From contig CM026400.1 in NCBI GenBank assembly GCA_014843695.1, forward strand, positions 11,611,395 through 11,675,394: a stretch of DNA of 64,000 nt, given 5' to 3'. Below the pieces are notes generated by a model. The model had not been told where the DNA came from and ran no database searches. It worked only from the letters and a program-made list of their open reading frames with translations. Position 1 is the stretch's first letter. The number at the start of each line of letters is the position of its first letter. The DNA comes from Archivesica marissinica. Its lineage: Eukaryota > Mollusca > Bivalvia > Venerida > Vesicomyidae. The position numbers were made by a program, and so were the translations under genes. Below, one piece after another: positions 32,528 to 46,760 of the stretch.

Positions 32528-32778
32528 AGGCTGTCCGATTAGCGCAGTGGTTAGCGCGCTCATTTCTCACCAATGCGACCCGGGTTCGATCCTCGGACCG
32601 GGAAGTATGTGAGATGGTACGATGGTTGCCAGATCAGAGAGGTGGGTTTTCTCCGGGTACTCCGGTTTCCTCCCACATGAATGACCACATATACGCTTTC
32701 ATCCGAGCCAACGAGAGTGATTAATATAAGTTGTTAAAACTTGCTTCGCAATCGTTGTAAAATAAATAAAGTTTAAAA
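32528..32778 (+). mobile_element. SINE-B, full length
   Basis: Head CTGTCCGATTAGCGCAGTGG to GGGTTCGATCCTCGG, body GTATGTGAGATGGTACGATG, tail TTGCTTCGCAATCGTTGTAA and AAATAAATAAAGTTT. Possible A-rich target duplication AACAAACAAAA at 32513 and 32778. Confidence 0.94.
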
Positions 32779-32917
32779 ACAAACAAAAAACAAACAACGA
32801 TAAACAAAAACACATAATTCACATAAGTACTGCTGCTGCCTATTCATACAATAAGTTTAGGCTTATACTTGATTCTATCAAACTAGATATATGAAATATG
32901 AAGATAACTTATGGAAT

Positions 32918-33050
32918 ATAGAACAGAACAGAACAAAACAGAACAAAACAGAACATAGCTTTATGCATGACGTTTACAAAAGTACATAATCATAATATAT
33001 ACAAATTATATACAAATAATCAAGTGATCAATTTGAGTGTCTGGACATCT
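32918..33050 (-). mobile_element. Retroelement 3' end with GTTCT tail, copy 2
   Basis: The plus strand shows a run of GAACA/AAACA units (GAACAGAACAAAACAGAACA) followed by TAGCTTTATGCATGACG and AAATAATCAAGTGATCAATT, parallel to 13739-13842. On the minus strand this is a 3' end followed by its simple tail. Confidence 0.5.
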
Positions 33051-33717
33051 AAGGAAGATAGAATGACGACAACGATTCTGCCTGGTTTGCAGGTGCGCGC
33101 GTGCTGTTGATATGCGTTCTGTAAACAAATTCGATTATGTAAATCGCGAGTATTGTAAATAAACTATTATTTTCGATCAACAAAATGCTTATAGACTTAA
33201 GTTATAGTGTACCATTATATTGCGACTGTCGCATTATAATTAGAACAAGCAAGCCCCGATATGCATCGTTTTCATTTCGGCATGTCTTTATTAAATATGT
33301 TATATCCATATGTCATTTCCGGTTTAAACTTCAAGATTAGAGCTTGGTAAGTGGAAAGGAAATGCTGCACGTATACATTTAATATTTGGAAACATTCTTA
33401 GCGATGCATAGTAAGAGGTGAAACACGTTTGATTCAAGGTGACGTAGATTTATTTAATCTAGATCATATAACGCTCATCTGGTATATTCGTGTCACTGAT
33501 AGCAATTTCCGGCAAATTAAACTTCCGTTAAACAACTCATGTGCTTCAATATTTATTGACAATTCATGTGCACAACAATGACATAAATCGTATATACTAT
33601 GCATAATTATACAAGTGTGTTCATTTGTTTTGTTCTGTACATTGTATATCTATATAATGAATGCAATAAAATATGATTAAACTGAGAATTTGAATAAGCG
33701 ACAATCCTTGTTTATAT
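33051..33717. other. Unassigned AT-rich spacer
   Basis: No gene or repeat is recognised. GCAATAAAATATGATTAAA near 33664 is similar to GCAATAAAAATATGATTAAA near 34127, possibly two related 3' ends. Confidence 0.4.
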
Positions 33718-33804
33718 ATTACCTCCCTTTCCAGATAAAGTCCGATTTATCCCGAAATGTATATTGATCATTTTAGTTGGAATTCTTTGTTTTTACTGTT
33801 GTTC
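33718..33804 (-). repeat. Dispersed ~87-bp repeat, copy 2
   Basis: Reverse complement of the copies at 10621 and 55872: ATTACCTCCCTTTCCAGATA, AAGTCCGATTTATCCCGAAA, TTAGTTGGAATTCTTTG and TTTTTACTGTTGTTC. It shares GGGATAAATCGGAC and GGGAGGTAAT with copy 3. Confidence 0.75.
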
Positions 33805-34169
33805 GAGTTAATAACAATTGCTTACAGATAGTTACCGTTTAGATATACTGTAGAATGTGTACTGATATACAGTAATTTAATATTACTAATGTTTTTAGCC
33901 GTTGTCTAATGTTGTTAACCATTTGTATTTTCATGCCATTTTTATATTTTATTCTTTATTTCAGTCTCATCAATGTACTGCATATAACAAACACAGAATA
34001 TAGTTTACATGTACATATTAAGAAGTGCATTGCCGCTCAACTCAGAGTTACAAGATACTATGTATCTGTACATCTATGCTATGTGTTGTATCTGTATGTG
34101 TATGACATATGTACTATTGATTTGCAATAAAAATATGATTAAATAAAAAAGAATAGAGATAGATGGATA
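33805..34169. other. Unassigned AT-rich spacer
   Basis: A 73-residue hydrophobic frame (33909-34130) has no recognised motif and looks like AT-rich chance coding. Confidence 0.4.
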
Positions 34170-37100
34170 GTATCACAGAATGTACCGCATATTGTTATAT
34201 CATCGGAGAGTGTATTCCACAATGATGGCACAGCATGTTACGAGCGTATCACAGTGTCGTATATCATCGGAGAGTGCATTCCACAATGATGGCGCAGCAT
34301 GTTACGTGTGTATCACAGTGTCGTATATCATCGGAGAGTGCATTCCACAATGATGGCGCAGCATATTACGTGTGTATCACAGTGTCGTATATCATCGGAG
34401 AGTGTATTCCACAATGATGGCGCAGCATGTTACGAGTGTATCACAGTGTCGTATATCATCGGAGAGTGTATTCCACAATGATAGCGCAGCATGTTACGAG
34501 CGTATCACAGTTTGTTATATCATCGGAGAGTGTATTCCACAATGATGGCACAGCATGTTACGTGTGTATCACAGTTTGTTATAACATCAGAGAGTGTATT
34601 CCACAATGATGGTACAGCATGTTACGAGCGTATCACAGTTTGTTATATCATCGGAGAGTGTATTCCACAATTCAGTTTTTCAGTTTCAGTTTCAGTATTC
34701 CACAATGATGGCGCAGCATGTTACGAGTGTATCACAGTGTCGTATATCATCGTAGAGTGCATTCCACATTGATGGCGCAGCATGTTACGTGTGTATCACA
34801 GTGTCGTATATCATCGGAGAGTGCATTCCACAATGATGGCGCAGCATGATACGAGCGTATCACAGTTTGTTATATCATCGGAGAGTGCATTCCACAATGA
34901 TGGTGCAGCATGTTACGAGTGTATCACAGTTTGTTATACCATCGGAGAGTGCATTCCACAATGATGGCGCAGCATGTTACGAGTGTATCACAGTTTGTTA
35001 TATCATCGGAGATTGTATTCCACAATGATGATACAGCATGTTACGTGTGTATCACAGTGTCGTATATCATCGGAGAGTGCATTCCACAATGATGGCGCAG
35101 CATGTTACGAGCGTATCACAGTTTGTTATATCATCGGAGAGTGTATTCCACAATGATGGCGCAGCATGTTACGAGCGTATCACAGTTTGTTATATCATCG
35201 GAGAGTGTATTCCACAATGATGGCGCAGCATGTTACGAGCGTATCACAGTTTGTTATATCATCGGAGAGTGTATTCCACAATGATGGCGCAGCATGTTAC
35301 GAGTGTATCACAGTGTCGTATATCATCGGAGAGTGTATTCCACAATGATGGCGCAGCATGTTACGAGTGTATCACAGTGTGTTATATCATCGGAGAGTGT
35401 ATTCCACAATGATGGCGCAGCATGTTACGTGTGTATCACAGTTTGTTATATCATCGGAGAGTGTATTCCACAATGATGGCACAGCATGTTACGTGTGTAT
35501 CACAGTTTGTTATAACATCAGAGAGTGTATTCCACAATGATGGTACAGCATGTTACGAGCGTATCACAGTTTGTTATATCATCGGAGAGTGTATTCCACA
35601 ATTCAGTTTTTCAGTTTCAGTTTCAGTATTCCACAATGATGGCGCAGCATGTTACGAGTGTATCACAGTGTCGTATATCATCGTAGAGTGCATTCCACAT
35701 TGATGGCGCAGCATGTTACGTGTGTATCACAGTGTCGTATATCATCGGAGAGTGCATTCCACAGTGATGGCGCAGCATGATACGAGCGTATCACAGTTTG
35801 TTATATCATCGGAGAGTGCATTCCACAATGATGGTGCAGCATGTTACGAGTGTATCACAGTTTGTTATACCATCGGAGAGTGCATTCCACAATGATGGCG
35901 CAGCATGTTACGAGTGTATCACAGTTTGTTATATCATCGGAGATTGTATTCCACAATGATGATACAGCATGTTACGTGTGTATCACAGTGTCGTATATCA
36001 TCGGAGAGTGCATTCCACAATGATGGCGCAGCATGTTACTAGTGAATCACAGTGTCGTATATCATCGGAGAGTGTATTCCACAATGATGGCGCAGTATGT
36101 TACGAGTGTATCACAGTTTGTTATATCATAGGAGAGTGCATTCCACAATGATGGCGCAGCATGTTACGAGCGTATCACAGTTTGTTATATCATCGGAGAG
36201 TGTATTCCACAATGATGGCGCAGCATGTTACGAGCGTATCACAGTTTGTTATATCATCGGAGAGTGTATTCCACAATGATGGCGCAGCATGTTACGAGCG
36301 TATCACAGTATGTTATATCATCGGAGAGTGTATTCCACAATGATGGCGCAGCATGTTACGTGTGTATCACAGTTTGCTATATCATCGGAGAGTGTATTCC
36401 ACAATGATGGCGCAGCATGTTACGTGTGTATCACAGTTTGTTATATCATCGGAGAGCGTATTCCACAATGATGGCACAGCATGTTACGAGCGTATCACAG
36501 TTTGTTATATCATCGGAGAGTGTATTCCACAATGATGGCCGCCTGTTACGAGCGTATCACAGTTTGTTATATCATCGGAGAGTGTATTCCACAATGATGG
36601 CACAGCATGTTACGAGCGTATCACAGTTTGTTATATCATCGGAGAGTGTATTCCACAATGATGGCGCAGCATGTTACGAGCGTATCACAGTTTGTTATAT
36701 CATCGGAGAGTGTATTCCACAATGATGGCGCAGCATGTTACGAGCGTATCACAGTATGTTATATCATCGGAGAGTGTATTCCACAATGATGGCGCAGCAT
36801 GTTACGTGTGTATCACAGTTTGCTATATCATCGGAGAGTGTATTCCACAATGATGGCGCAGCATGTTACGAGTGTATCACAGTTTGTTATATCATCGGAG
36901 AGTGCATTCCACAATGATGGCGCAGCATGTTACGAGTGTATCACAGTGTCGTATATCATCGGAGAGTGCATTCCACAATGATGGCGCAGCATGTTACGAG
37001 TGTATCACAGTGTCGTATATCATCGGAGAGTGCATTCCACAATGATGGCGCAGCATGTTACGAGTGTATCACAGTGTCGTATATCATCGGAGAGTGCATT

Positions 37101-40100
37101 CCACAATGATGGCGCAGCATGTTACGTGTGTATCACAGTGTCGTATATCATCGGAGAGTGCATTCCACAATGATGGCGCAGCATGTTACGAGTGTATCAC
37201 AGTTTGTTATACCATCGGAGAGTGTATTCCACAATGATGGCGCAGCATGTTACGAGCGTATCACAGTTGGTTATATCATCGGAGAGTGTATTCCACAATG
37301 ATGGCGCAGCATGTTACGAGCGTATCACAGTTTGTTATATCATAGGAGAGTGCATTCCACAATGATGACGCAGCATGTTACGAGTGTATCACAGTTTGTT
37401 ATATCATCGGAGAGTGCATTCCACAATGATGGTGCAGCATGTTACGAGTGTATCACAGTTTGTTATATCATCGGAGAGTGCATTCCACAATGATGGCGCA
37501 GCCTGTTACGTGTGTATCAGAGTGTAGTATATCATCGGAGAGTGTATTCCACAATGATGGTGCAGCATGTTTCGTGTGTATCACAGTTTCCTATACCATC
37601 GGAGAGTGTATTCCACAATGAGGGCGCTGCATGTTACGTGTGTATCACAGTGTCGTATATCATCGAAGAGTGTATTCCACAATGATGGCGCAGCATGTTA
37701 CGAGCGTATCACAGTTTGTTATATCATAGGAGAGTGCATTCCACAATGATGGTGCAGCATGTTACGAGTGTATCACAGTTTGTTATATCATAGGAGAGTG
37801 CATTCCACAATGATGGCGCAGCATGTTACGAGCGTATCACAGTTTGTTATATCATAGGAGAGTGCATTCCACAATGATGACGCAGCATGTTACGAGTGTA
37901 TCACAGTTTGTTATATCATCGGAGAGTGCATTCCACAATGATGGCGCAGCCTGTTACGTGTGTATCACAGTGTCGTATATCATCGGAGAGTGCATTCCAC
38001 ATTCGTGACACAATGATGGCGCAGCATGTTACGAGTGTATCACATTTTGTTATATCATCGGAAAGTGTATTCCACAATGATGGCACAGCATGTTACGAGC
38101 GTATCACAGTTTGTTATATCATCGGAGAGTGTATTCCACAATGATGGTGCCGCCTGTTACGAGCGTATCACAGTTTGTTATATCATCGGAGAGTGTATTC
38201 CACAATGATGGCACAGCATGTTACGAGCTTATCACAGTTTGTTATATCATCGGAGAGTGTATTCCACAATGATGGTGCCGCCTGTTACGAGCGTATCAAA
38301 GTTTGTTATATCATCGGAGAGTGTATTACACAATGATGGCACAGCATGTTACGAGCGTATCACAGTTTGTTATATCATCGGAGAGTGTATTCCACAATGA
38401 TGGCGCAGCATGTTACGAGCGTATCACAGTTTGTTATATCATCGGAGAGTGTATTCCACAATGATGGCGCAGCATGTTACGAGCGTCTCACAGTATGTTA
38501 TATCATCGGAGAGTGTATTCCACAATGATGGCGCAGCATGTTACGTGTGTAACACAGTTTGCTATATCATCGGAGAGTGTATTCCACAATGATGGCGCAG
38601 CATGTTACGAGTGTATCACAGTTTGTTATATCATCGGAGAGTGCATTCCACAATGATGGCGCAGCATGTTACGAGTGTATCACAGTGTCGTATATCATCG
38701 GAGAGTGCATTCCACAATGATGGCGCAGCATGTTACGAGTGTATCACAGTGTCGTATATCATCGGAGAGTGCATTCCACAATGATGGCGCAGCATGTTAC
38801 GAGTGTATCACAGTGTCGTATATCATCGGAGAGTGCATTCCACAATGATGGCGCAGCATGTTACGTGTGTATCACAGTGTCGTATATCATCGGAGAGTGC
38901 ATTCCACAATGATGGCGCAGCATGTTACGAGCGTATCACAGTTTGTTATATCATCGGAGAGTGCATTCCACAATGATGGTGCAGCATGTTACGAGTGTAT
39001 CACTGTTTGTTATACCATCGGAGAGTGTATTCCACAATGATGGCGCAGCATGTTACGAGTGTATCACAGTTTGTTATACCATCGGAGAGTGTATTCCACA
39101 ATGATGGCGCAGCATGTTACGAGCGTATCACAGTTTGTTATATCATCGGAGAGTGTATTCCACAATGATGGCGCAGCATGTTACGAGCGTATCACAGTTT
39201 GTTATATCATCGGAGAGTGTATTCCACAATGATGGCGCAGCATGTTACGTGTGTATCACAGTGTCATACATCATCGGAGAGTGTATTCCACAATGATGGT
39301 GCAGCATGTTACGTGTGTATCACAGTGTCGTATATCATCGTAGAGTGTATTCCACAATGATGGCGCAGCATGTTACGTGTGTATCACAGTGTCGTATATC
39401 ATCGGAGAGTGCATTCCACAATGATGGCGCAGCATGTTACGAGTGTATCACAGTTTGTTATATCATCGGAGAGTGTATTCCACAATGATGGCGCAGCATG
39501 TTACGAGTGTATCACAGTGTCGTATATCATCGGAGAGTGTATTCCACAATGATGGCGCAGCATGTTACGAGTGTATCACAGTTTGTATATCATCGGAGAG
39601 TGTATTCCACAATGATGGCGCAGCATGTTACGAGTGTATCACAGTTTGTTATATCATCGGAGAGTGCATTCCACAATGATGGCGCAGCATGTTACGAGTA
39701 TCACAGTTTCTATATCATCGGAGAGTGCATTCCACAATGATGGTGCAGCATGTTACGAGTGTATCACAGTTTCTTATATCATCGGAGAGTGCATTCCACA
39801 ATGATGGCGCAGCATGTTACGTGTGTATCACAGTGTCGTATATCATCGGAGAGTGCATTCCACAATGATGGCGCAGCATGTTACGAGTGTATCACAGTTT
39901 GTTATATCATCGGAGAGTGCATTCCACAATGATGGCGCAGCATGTTACGAGTGTATCACAGTTTGTTATATCATCGGAGAGTGTATTCCACAATGATGGT
40001 GCAGCATGTTCGGTGTATCACAGTTTTATACATCGGAGAGTGATTCCACAATGATGGCGCAGCATGTTACGAGTGTATCACAGTTTGTTATATCATCGGA

Positions 40101-43100
40101 GAGTGCATTCCACAATGATGGTGCAGCATGTTACGAGTGTATCACAGTTTGTTATATCATCGGAGAGTGCATTCCACAATGATGGCGCAGCATGTTACGG
40201 TGTATCACAGTGTGTATATCATCGGAGAGTGTATTCCACAATGATGGCACATGGGGCAGCATGTTACGAGTGTATCACAGTTTGTTATATCATCGGAGAG
40301 TGTATTCCACAATGATGGCGCAGCATGTTACGAGTGTATCACAGTTTGTTATATCATCGGAGAGTGTATTCCACAATGATGGCGCAGCATGTTACGAGTG
40401 TATCACAGTTTCTTATATCATCGGAGAGTGTATTCCACAATGATGGCGCAGCATGTTACGAGTGTATCACAGTTTGTTATATCATCGGAGAGTGTATTCC
40501 ACAATGATGGCGCAGCATGTTACGAGTGTATCACAGTTTGTTATATCATCGGAGAGTGCATTCCACAATGATGGCGCAGCATGTTACGAGTGTATCACAG
40601 TTTGTTATATCATCGGAGAGTGCATTCCACAATGATGGCGCAGCCTGTTACGTGTGTATCACAGTGTCGTATATCATCGGAGAGTGCATTCCACATTCGT
40701 GACACAATGATGGCGCAGCATGTTACGAGTGTATCACAGTTTGTTATATCATCGGAGAGTGTATCCACAATGATGGCGCAGCATGTTACGAGTGTATCAC
40801 AGTTTGTTATATCATCGGAGAGTGTATTCCACAATGATGGTGCAGCCTGTTACGTGTGTATCACAGTGTCGTATATCATCGGAGAGTGCATTCCACAATG
40901 ATGGCGCAGCATGTTACGAGCGTATCACAGTTAGCTTTATCATCGGAGAGTGCATTCCACAATGATGGCACAGCATGTTATGAGTGTATCACAGTTTCCT
41001 ATACCATCGGAGAGTGTATTCCACAATGATGGCGCAGCATATTACGAGCGTATCACAGTTTGTTATATCATCGGAGAGTGTATTCCACAATGATGGCACA
41101 GCATGTTACGAGTGTAGCACAGTGTCGTATATCATCGGAGAGTGTATTCCACAATGATGGCGCAGCATGTTATGAGTGTATCACAGTTTGTTATATCATC
41201 GGAGAGTGTATTCCACAATGATAGTGCGGCATGTTACGAGTGTATCACAGTGTCGTATATCATCGGAGAGTGTATTACACAATGATGGCGCAGCATGTTA
41301 CGAGCGTATCACAGTTTGTTATATCATCGGAGAGTGCATTCCACAATGATGGCGCAGCATGTTACGAGTGTATCACAGTTTGTTATATCATCGGAGAGTG
41401 TATTCCACAATGATGGTGCCGCCTGTTACGTGTGTATCACAGTGTCGTATATCATCGGAGAGTGCATTCCACAATGATGGCGCAGCATGTTACGAGCGTA
41501 TCACAGTTTGTTATATCATCGGAGAGTGCATTCCACAATGATGGCGCAGCATGTTACGAGTGTATCACAGTTTGTTATATCATCGGAGAGTGCATTCCAC
41601 AATGATGGCGCGCCTGTTACGTGTGTATCACAGTGTCGTATATCATCGGAGAGTGCATTCCACAATGATGGCGCAGCATGTTACGAGTGTATCACAGTTT
41701 GGTATATCATCGGAGAGTGCATTCCACAATGATGGCGCAGCATGTTACGAGTGTATCACAGTTTGTTATATCATCGGAGAGTGTATTCCACAATGATGGC
41801 GCAGCATGTTACGTGTGTATCACAGTGTCGTATATCATCGGAGAGTGTATTCCACAATGATGGCGCAGCATGTTACGAGTGTATCACAGTTTGTTATATC
41901 ATCGGAGAGTGTATTCCACAATGATGGTGCAGCCTGTTACGTGTGTATCACAGTGTCGTATATCATCGGAGAGTGCATTCCACAATGATGGCGCAGCATG
42001 TTACGAGCGTATCACAGTTAGCTATATCATCGGAGAGTGCATTCCACAATGATGGCACAGCATGTTATGAGTGTATCACAGTTTCCTATACCATCGGAGA
42101 GTGTATTCCACAATGATGGCGCAGCATGTTACGAGCGTATCACAGTTTGTTATATCATCTGAGAGTGTATTCCACAATGATGACGCAGCATGTTACGTGT
42201 GTATCACAGTTTCCTATACCATCGGAGAGTGCATTCCACAATGATGGCGCAGCATGTTACGAGTGTATCACAGTGTCTTATATCATCGGGAGAGTGTATT
42301 CCACAATGATGGTGCAACATGTTACGAGTGTATCACAGTTTATTATATCATCGGAGAGTGCATTCCACAATGATGGCGCAGCCTGTTACGTGTGTATCAG
42401 AGTGTCGTATATCATCGGAGAGTGTATTCCACATTCCACAATGATGGCGCAGCATGTTACGAGTGTATCACAGTTTGTTATATCATCGGAGAGTGTATTC
42501 CACAATGATGCCACAGCATGTTACGAGTGTATCACAGTTTGTTATATCATCGGAGAGTGTATTCCACAATGATGGTGCATCATGTTTCGTGTGTATCACA
42601 GTTTCCTATACCATCGGAGAGTGTATTCCACAATGATGGCGCATCATGTTACGAGTGTATCACAGTTTGTTATATCATCGGAGAGTGCATTCCACAATGA
42701 TGGCGCAGCATGTTACGAGCGTATCACAGTTAGCTTTATCATCGGAGAGTGCATTCCACAATGATGGCACAGCATGTTATGAGTGTATTACAGTTTGCTA
42801 TACCATCGGAGAGTGTATTCCACAATGATGGCGCAGCATATTACGAGCGTATCACAGTTTGTTATATCATCGGAGAGTGTATTCCACAATGATGGCACAG
42901 CATGTTACGAGTGTAGCACAGTGTCGTATATCATCGGAGAGTGCATTCCACAATGATGGCGCAGCATGTTACGAGTGTATCACAGTTTGTTATATCATCG
43001 GAGAGTGTATTCCACAATGATGGCGCAGCATGTTACGAGCGTATCACAGTTTTTATATCATGAGTGTTCCACAATGATGGGCAGCATGTTACGAGTGTAT

Positions 43101-46100
43101 CACAGTTACAGATGCAGATGTTACGGTGTATCACAGTTGTTATATCATCGGAGAGTGCATTCCACAATGATGGCGCAGCATGTTACGAGTGTATCACAGT
43201 TTGTTATATCATCGGAGAGTGTATTCCACAATGATGGGCAGCATGTTACGAGTGTATCACAGTGTCGTATATCATCGGAGAGTGTATTCCACAATGATGG
43301 CGCAGCATGTTACGAGTGTATCACAGTTTGTTATATCATCGGAGAGTGCATTCCACAATGATGGCGCAGCATGTTACGAGTGTATCACAGTGTCGTATAT
43401 CATCGGAGAGTGCATTCCACAATGATGGCGCAGCATGTTACGAGCGTATCACAGTTCTTATATCATCGGAGAGTGCATTCCACAATGATGGCGCAGCATG
43501 TTACGAGTGTATCACAGTTTGCTATATCATCGGAGAGTGCATTCCACAATGATGGCGCAGCATGTTACGAGTGTATCACAGTTTGTTATATCATCGGAGA
43601 GTGTATTCCACAATGATGGCGCAGCATGTTACGAGTGTATCACAGTTTCGTATATCATCGGAGAGTGTATTCCACAATGATGGCGCAGCATGTTACGAGT
43701 GTATCACAGTTTCTTATATCATCGGAGAGTGTATTCCACAATGATGGTGCAGCATGTTACGAGTGTATCACAGTGTCGTATATCATCGGAGAGTGTATTC
43801 CACAATGATGGCGCAGCATGTTACGAGTGTATCACAGTTTGTTATATCATCGGAGAGTGCATTCCACAATGATGGCGCAGCATGTTACGAGTGTATCACA
43901 GTTTGTTATATCATCGGAGAGTGTATTCCACAATGATGGTGCAGCATGTTACGTGTGTATCACAGTGTCGTATATCATCGGAGAGTGCATTCCACAATGA
44001 TGGCGCAGCATGTTACGAGTGTATCACAGTTTGTTATATCATCGGAGAGTGCATTCCACAATGATGGCGCAGCATGTTACGAGTGTATCACAGTGTCGTA
44101 TATCATCGGAGAGTGCATTCCACAATGATGGCGCAGCATGTTACGAGTGTATCACAGTTTGTTATATCATCGGAGAGTGTATTCCACAATGATGGTGCAG
44201 CATGTTACGAGTGTATCACAGTTTGTTATATCATCGGAGAGTGTATTCCACAATGATGGCGCAGCATGTTACGAGTGTATCACAGTTTCTTATATCATCG
44301 GAGAGTGCATTCCACAATGATGGCGCAGCATGTTACGAGTGTATCACAGTGTCTTATATCATCGGAGAGTGCATTCCACAATGATGGCGCAGCATGTTAC
44401 GAGTGTATCACAGTTTGTTATATCATCGGAGAGTGTATTCCACAATGATGGCGCAGCATGTTACGAGTGTATCACAGTTTCGTATATCATCGGAGAGTGC
44501 ATTCCACAATGATGGCGCAGCATGTTACGAGTGTATCACAGTTTGTTATATCATCGGAGAGTGCATTCCACAATGATGGCGCAGCATGTTACGAGTGTAT
44601 CACAGTTTGTTATATCATCGGAGAGTGCATTCCACAATGATGGCGCAGCATGTTACGAGTGTATCACAGTTTGTTATATCATCGGAGAGTGCATTCCACA
44701 ATGATGGCGCAGCCTGTTACGTGTGTATCACAGTGTCGTATATCATCGGAGAGTGCATTCCACAATGATGGCGCAGCATGTTACGAGTGTATCACAGTTT
44801 GTTATATCATCGGAGAGTGTATTCCACAATGATGGCGCAGCATGTTACGTGTGTATCACAGTGTCGTATATCATCGGAGAGTGTATTCCACAATGATGGC
44901 GCAGCATGTTACGAGTGTATCACAGTTTGTTATATCATCGGAGAGTGTATTCCACAATGATGGCGCAGCATGTTACGTGTGTATCACAGTGTCGTATATC
45001 ATCGGAGAGTGCATTCCACAATGATGGCGCAGCATGTTACGAGCGTATCACAGTTAGCTATATCATCGGAGAGTGCATTCCACAATGATGGCACAGCATG
45101 TTATGAGTGTATCACAGTTTCCTATCCATCGGAGAGTGTATTCCACAATGATGGCGCAGCATGTTACGAGCGTATCACAGTTTGTTATATCATCGGAGAG
45201 TGTATTCCACAATGATGGCGCAGCATGTTACGTGTGTATCACAGTTTCCTATATCATCGGAGAGTGCATTCCACAATGATGGCGCAGCATGTTACGAGTG
45301 TATCACAGTGTCGTATATCATCGGAGAGTGTAATGATGGCAGCATGTTAGGTGTATCACAGTTGTATATCATCGGAGAGTGTATTCCACAATGATGGTGC
45401 AGCATGTTACGAGTGTATCACAGTGTCGTATATCATCGGAGAGTGTATTCCACAATGATGGCGCAGCATGTTACGAGCGTATCACAGTTTGTTATATCAT
45501 CGGAGAGTGCATTCCACAATGATGGCGCAGCATGTTACGAGTGTATCACAGTTTGTTATATCATCGGAGAGTGTATTCCACAATGATGGTGCCGCCTGTT
45601 ACGTGTGTATCACAGTGTCGTATATCATCGGAGAGTGCATTCCACAATGATGGCGCAGCATGTTACGAGCGTATCACAGTTTGCTATATCATCGGAGAGT
45701 GCATTCCACAATGATGGCGCAGCATGTTACGAGTGTATCACAGTTTGTTATATCATCGGAGAGTGCATTCCACAATGATGGCGCAGCCTGTTACGTGTGT
45801 ATCAGAGTGTCGTATATCATCGGAGAGTGCATTCCACATTCGTGACACAATGATGGCGCAGCATGTTACGAGTGTATCACAGTTTGTTATATCATCGGAG
45901 AGTGCATTCCACAATGATGGCGCAGCCTGTTACGTGTGTATCAGAGTGTCGTATATCATCGGAGAGTGCATTCCACATTCGTGACACAATGATGGCGCAG
46001 CATGTTACGAGTGTATCACAGTTTGTTATATCATCGGAGAGTGCATTCCACAATGATGGCGCAGCCTGTTACGTGTGTATCAGAGTGTCGTATATCATCG

Positions 46101-46760
46101 GAGAGTGCATTCCACATTCGTGACACAATGATGGCGCAGCATGTTACGAGTGTATCACAGTTTGTTATATCATCGGAGAGTGCATTCCACAATGATGGCG
46201 CAGCCTGTTACGTGTGTATCAGAGTGTCGTATATCATCGGAGAGTGCATTCCACATCGTGACACAATGATGGCGCAGCATGTTACGAGTGTATCACAGTT
46301 TGTTATATCATCGGAGAGTGTATTCCACAATGATGGCGCAGCATGTTACGAGTGTATCACAGTTTGTTATATCATCGGAGAGTGTATTCCACAATGATGG
46401 CGCAGCATGTTACGTGTGTATCACAGTGTCGTATATCATCGGAGAGTGTATTCCACAATGATGGCGCAGCATGTTACGAGTGTATCACAGTTTGTTATAT
46501 CATCGGAGAGTGTATTCCACAATGATGGTGCAGCATGTTACGTGTGTATCACAGTGTCGTATATCATCGGAGAGTGCATTCCACAATGATGGCGCAGCAT
46601 GTTACGAGTGTATCACAGTTTGTTATATCATCGGAGAGTGCATTCCACAATGATGGCGCAGCCTGTTACGTGTGTATCACAGTGTCGTATATCATCGGAG
46701 AGTGCATTCCACAATGATGGCGCAGCATGTTACGAGTGTATCACAGTTTGTTATATCATC
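34170..46760. repeat. 64-bp tandem satellite, about 197 copies, open at the gap
   Basis: The unit contains GTATCACAGTTTGTTATATC, ATCGGAGAGTGTATTCCACA and ATGATGGCGCAGCATGTTAC. Higher-order structure is plain. A block with an odd TTCAGTTTTTCAGTTTCAG interruption (34671) recurs at 35600 within a copy of about 565 bp, offset 929 bp. The block 36607-37200 recurs near 38346-38940. An aberrant ATTCGTGACACAATGATGG joint occurs near 38000, 40695, 45838, 45977, 46116 and 46255, the last four forming a 139-bp higher-order repeat. Every unit has an ATG and, three units on, a stop, which yields a ladder of 60-residue frames with no coding meaning. The array reaches the assembly gap, so its true length is unknown. 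Confidence 0.98.

Noticed and set aside
34170..46760. More than a hundred 60-residue frames, one per satellite unit
   Set aside because: Each 64-bp unit has an ATG and a stop three units away, so the ladder is arithmetic.
34170..46760. CRISPR array
   Set aside because: Repeats are contiguous with no unique spacers and the DNA is eukaryotic.
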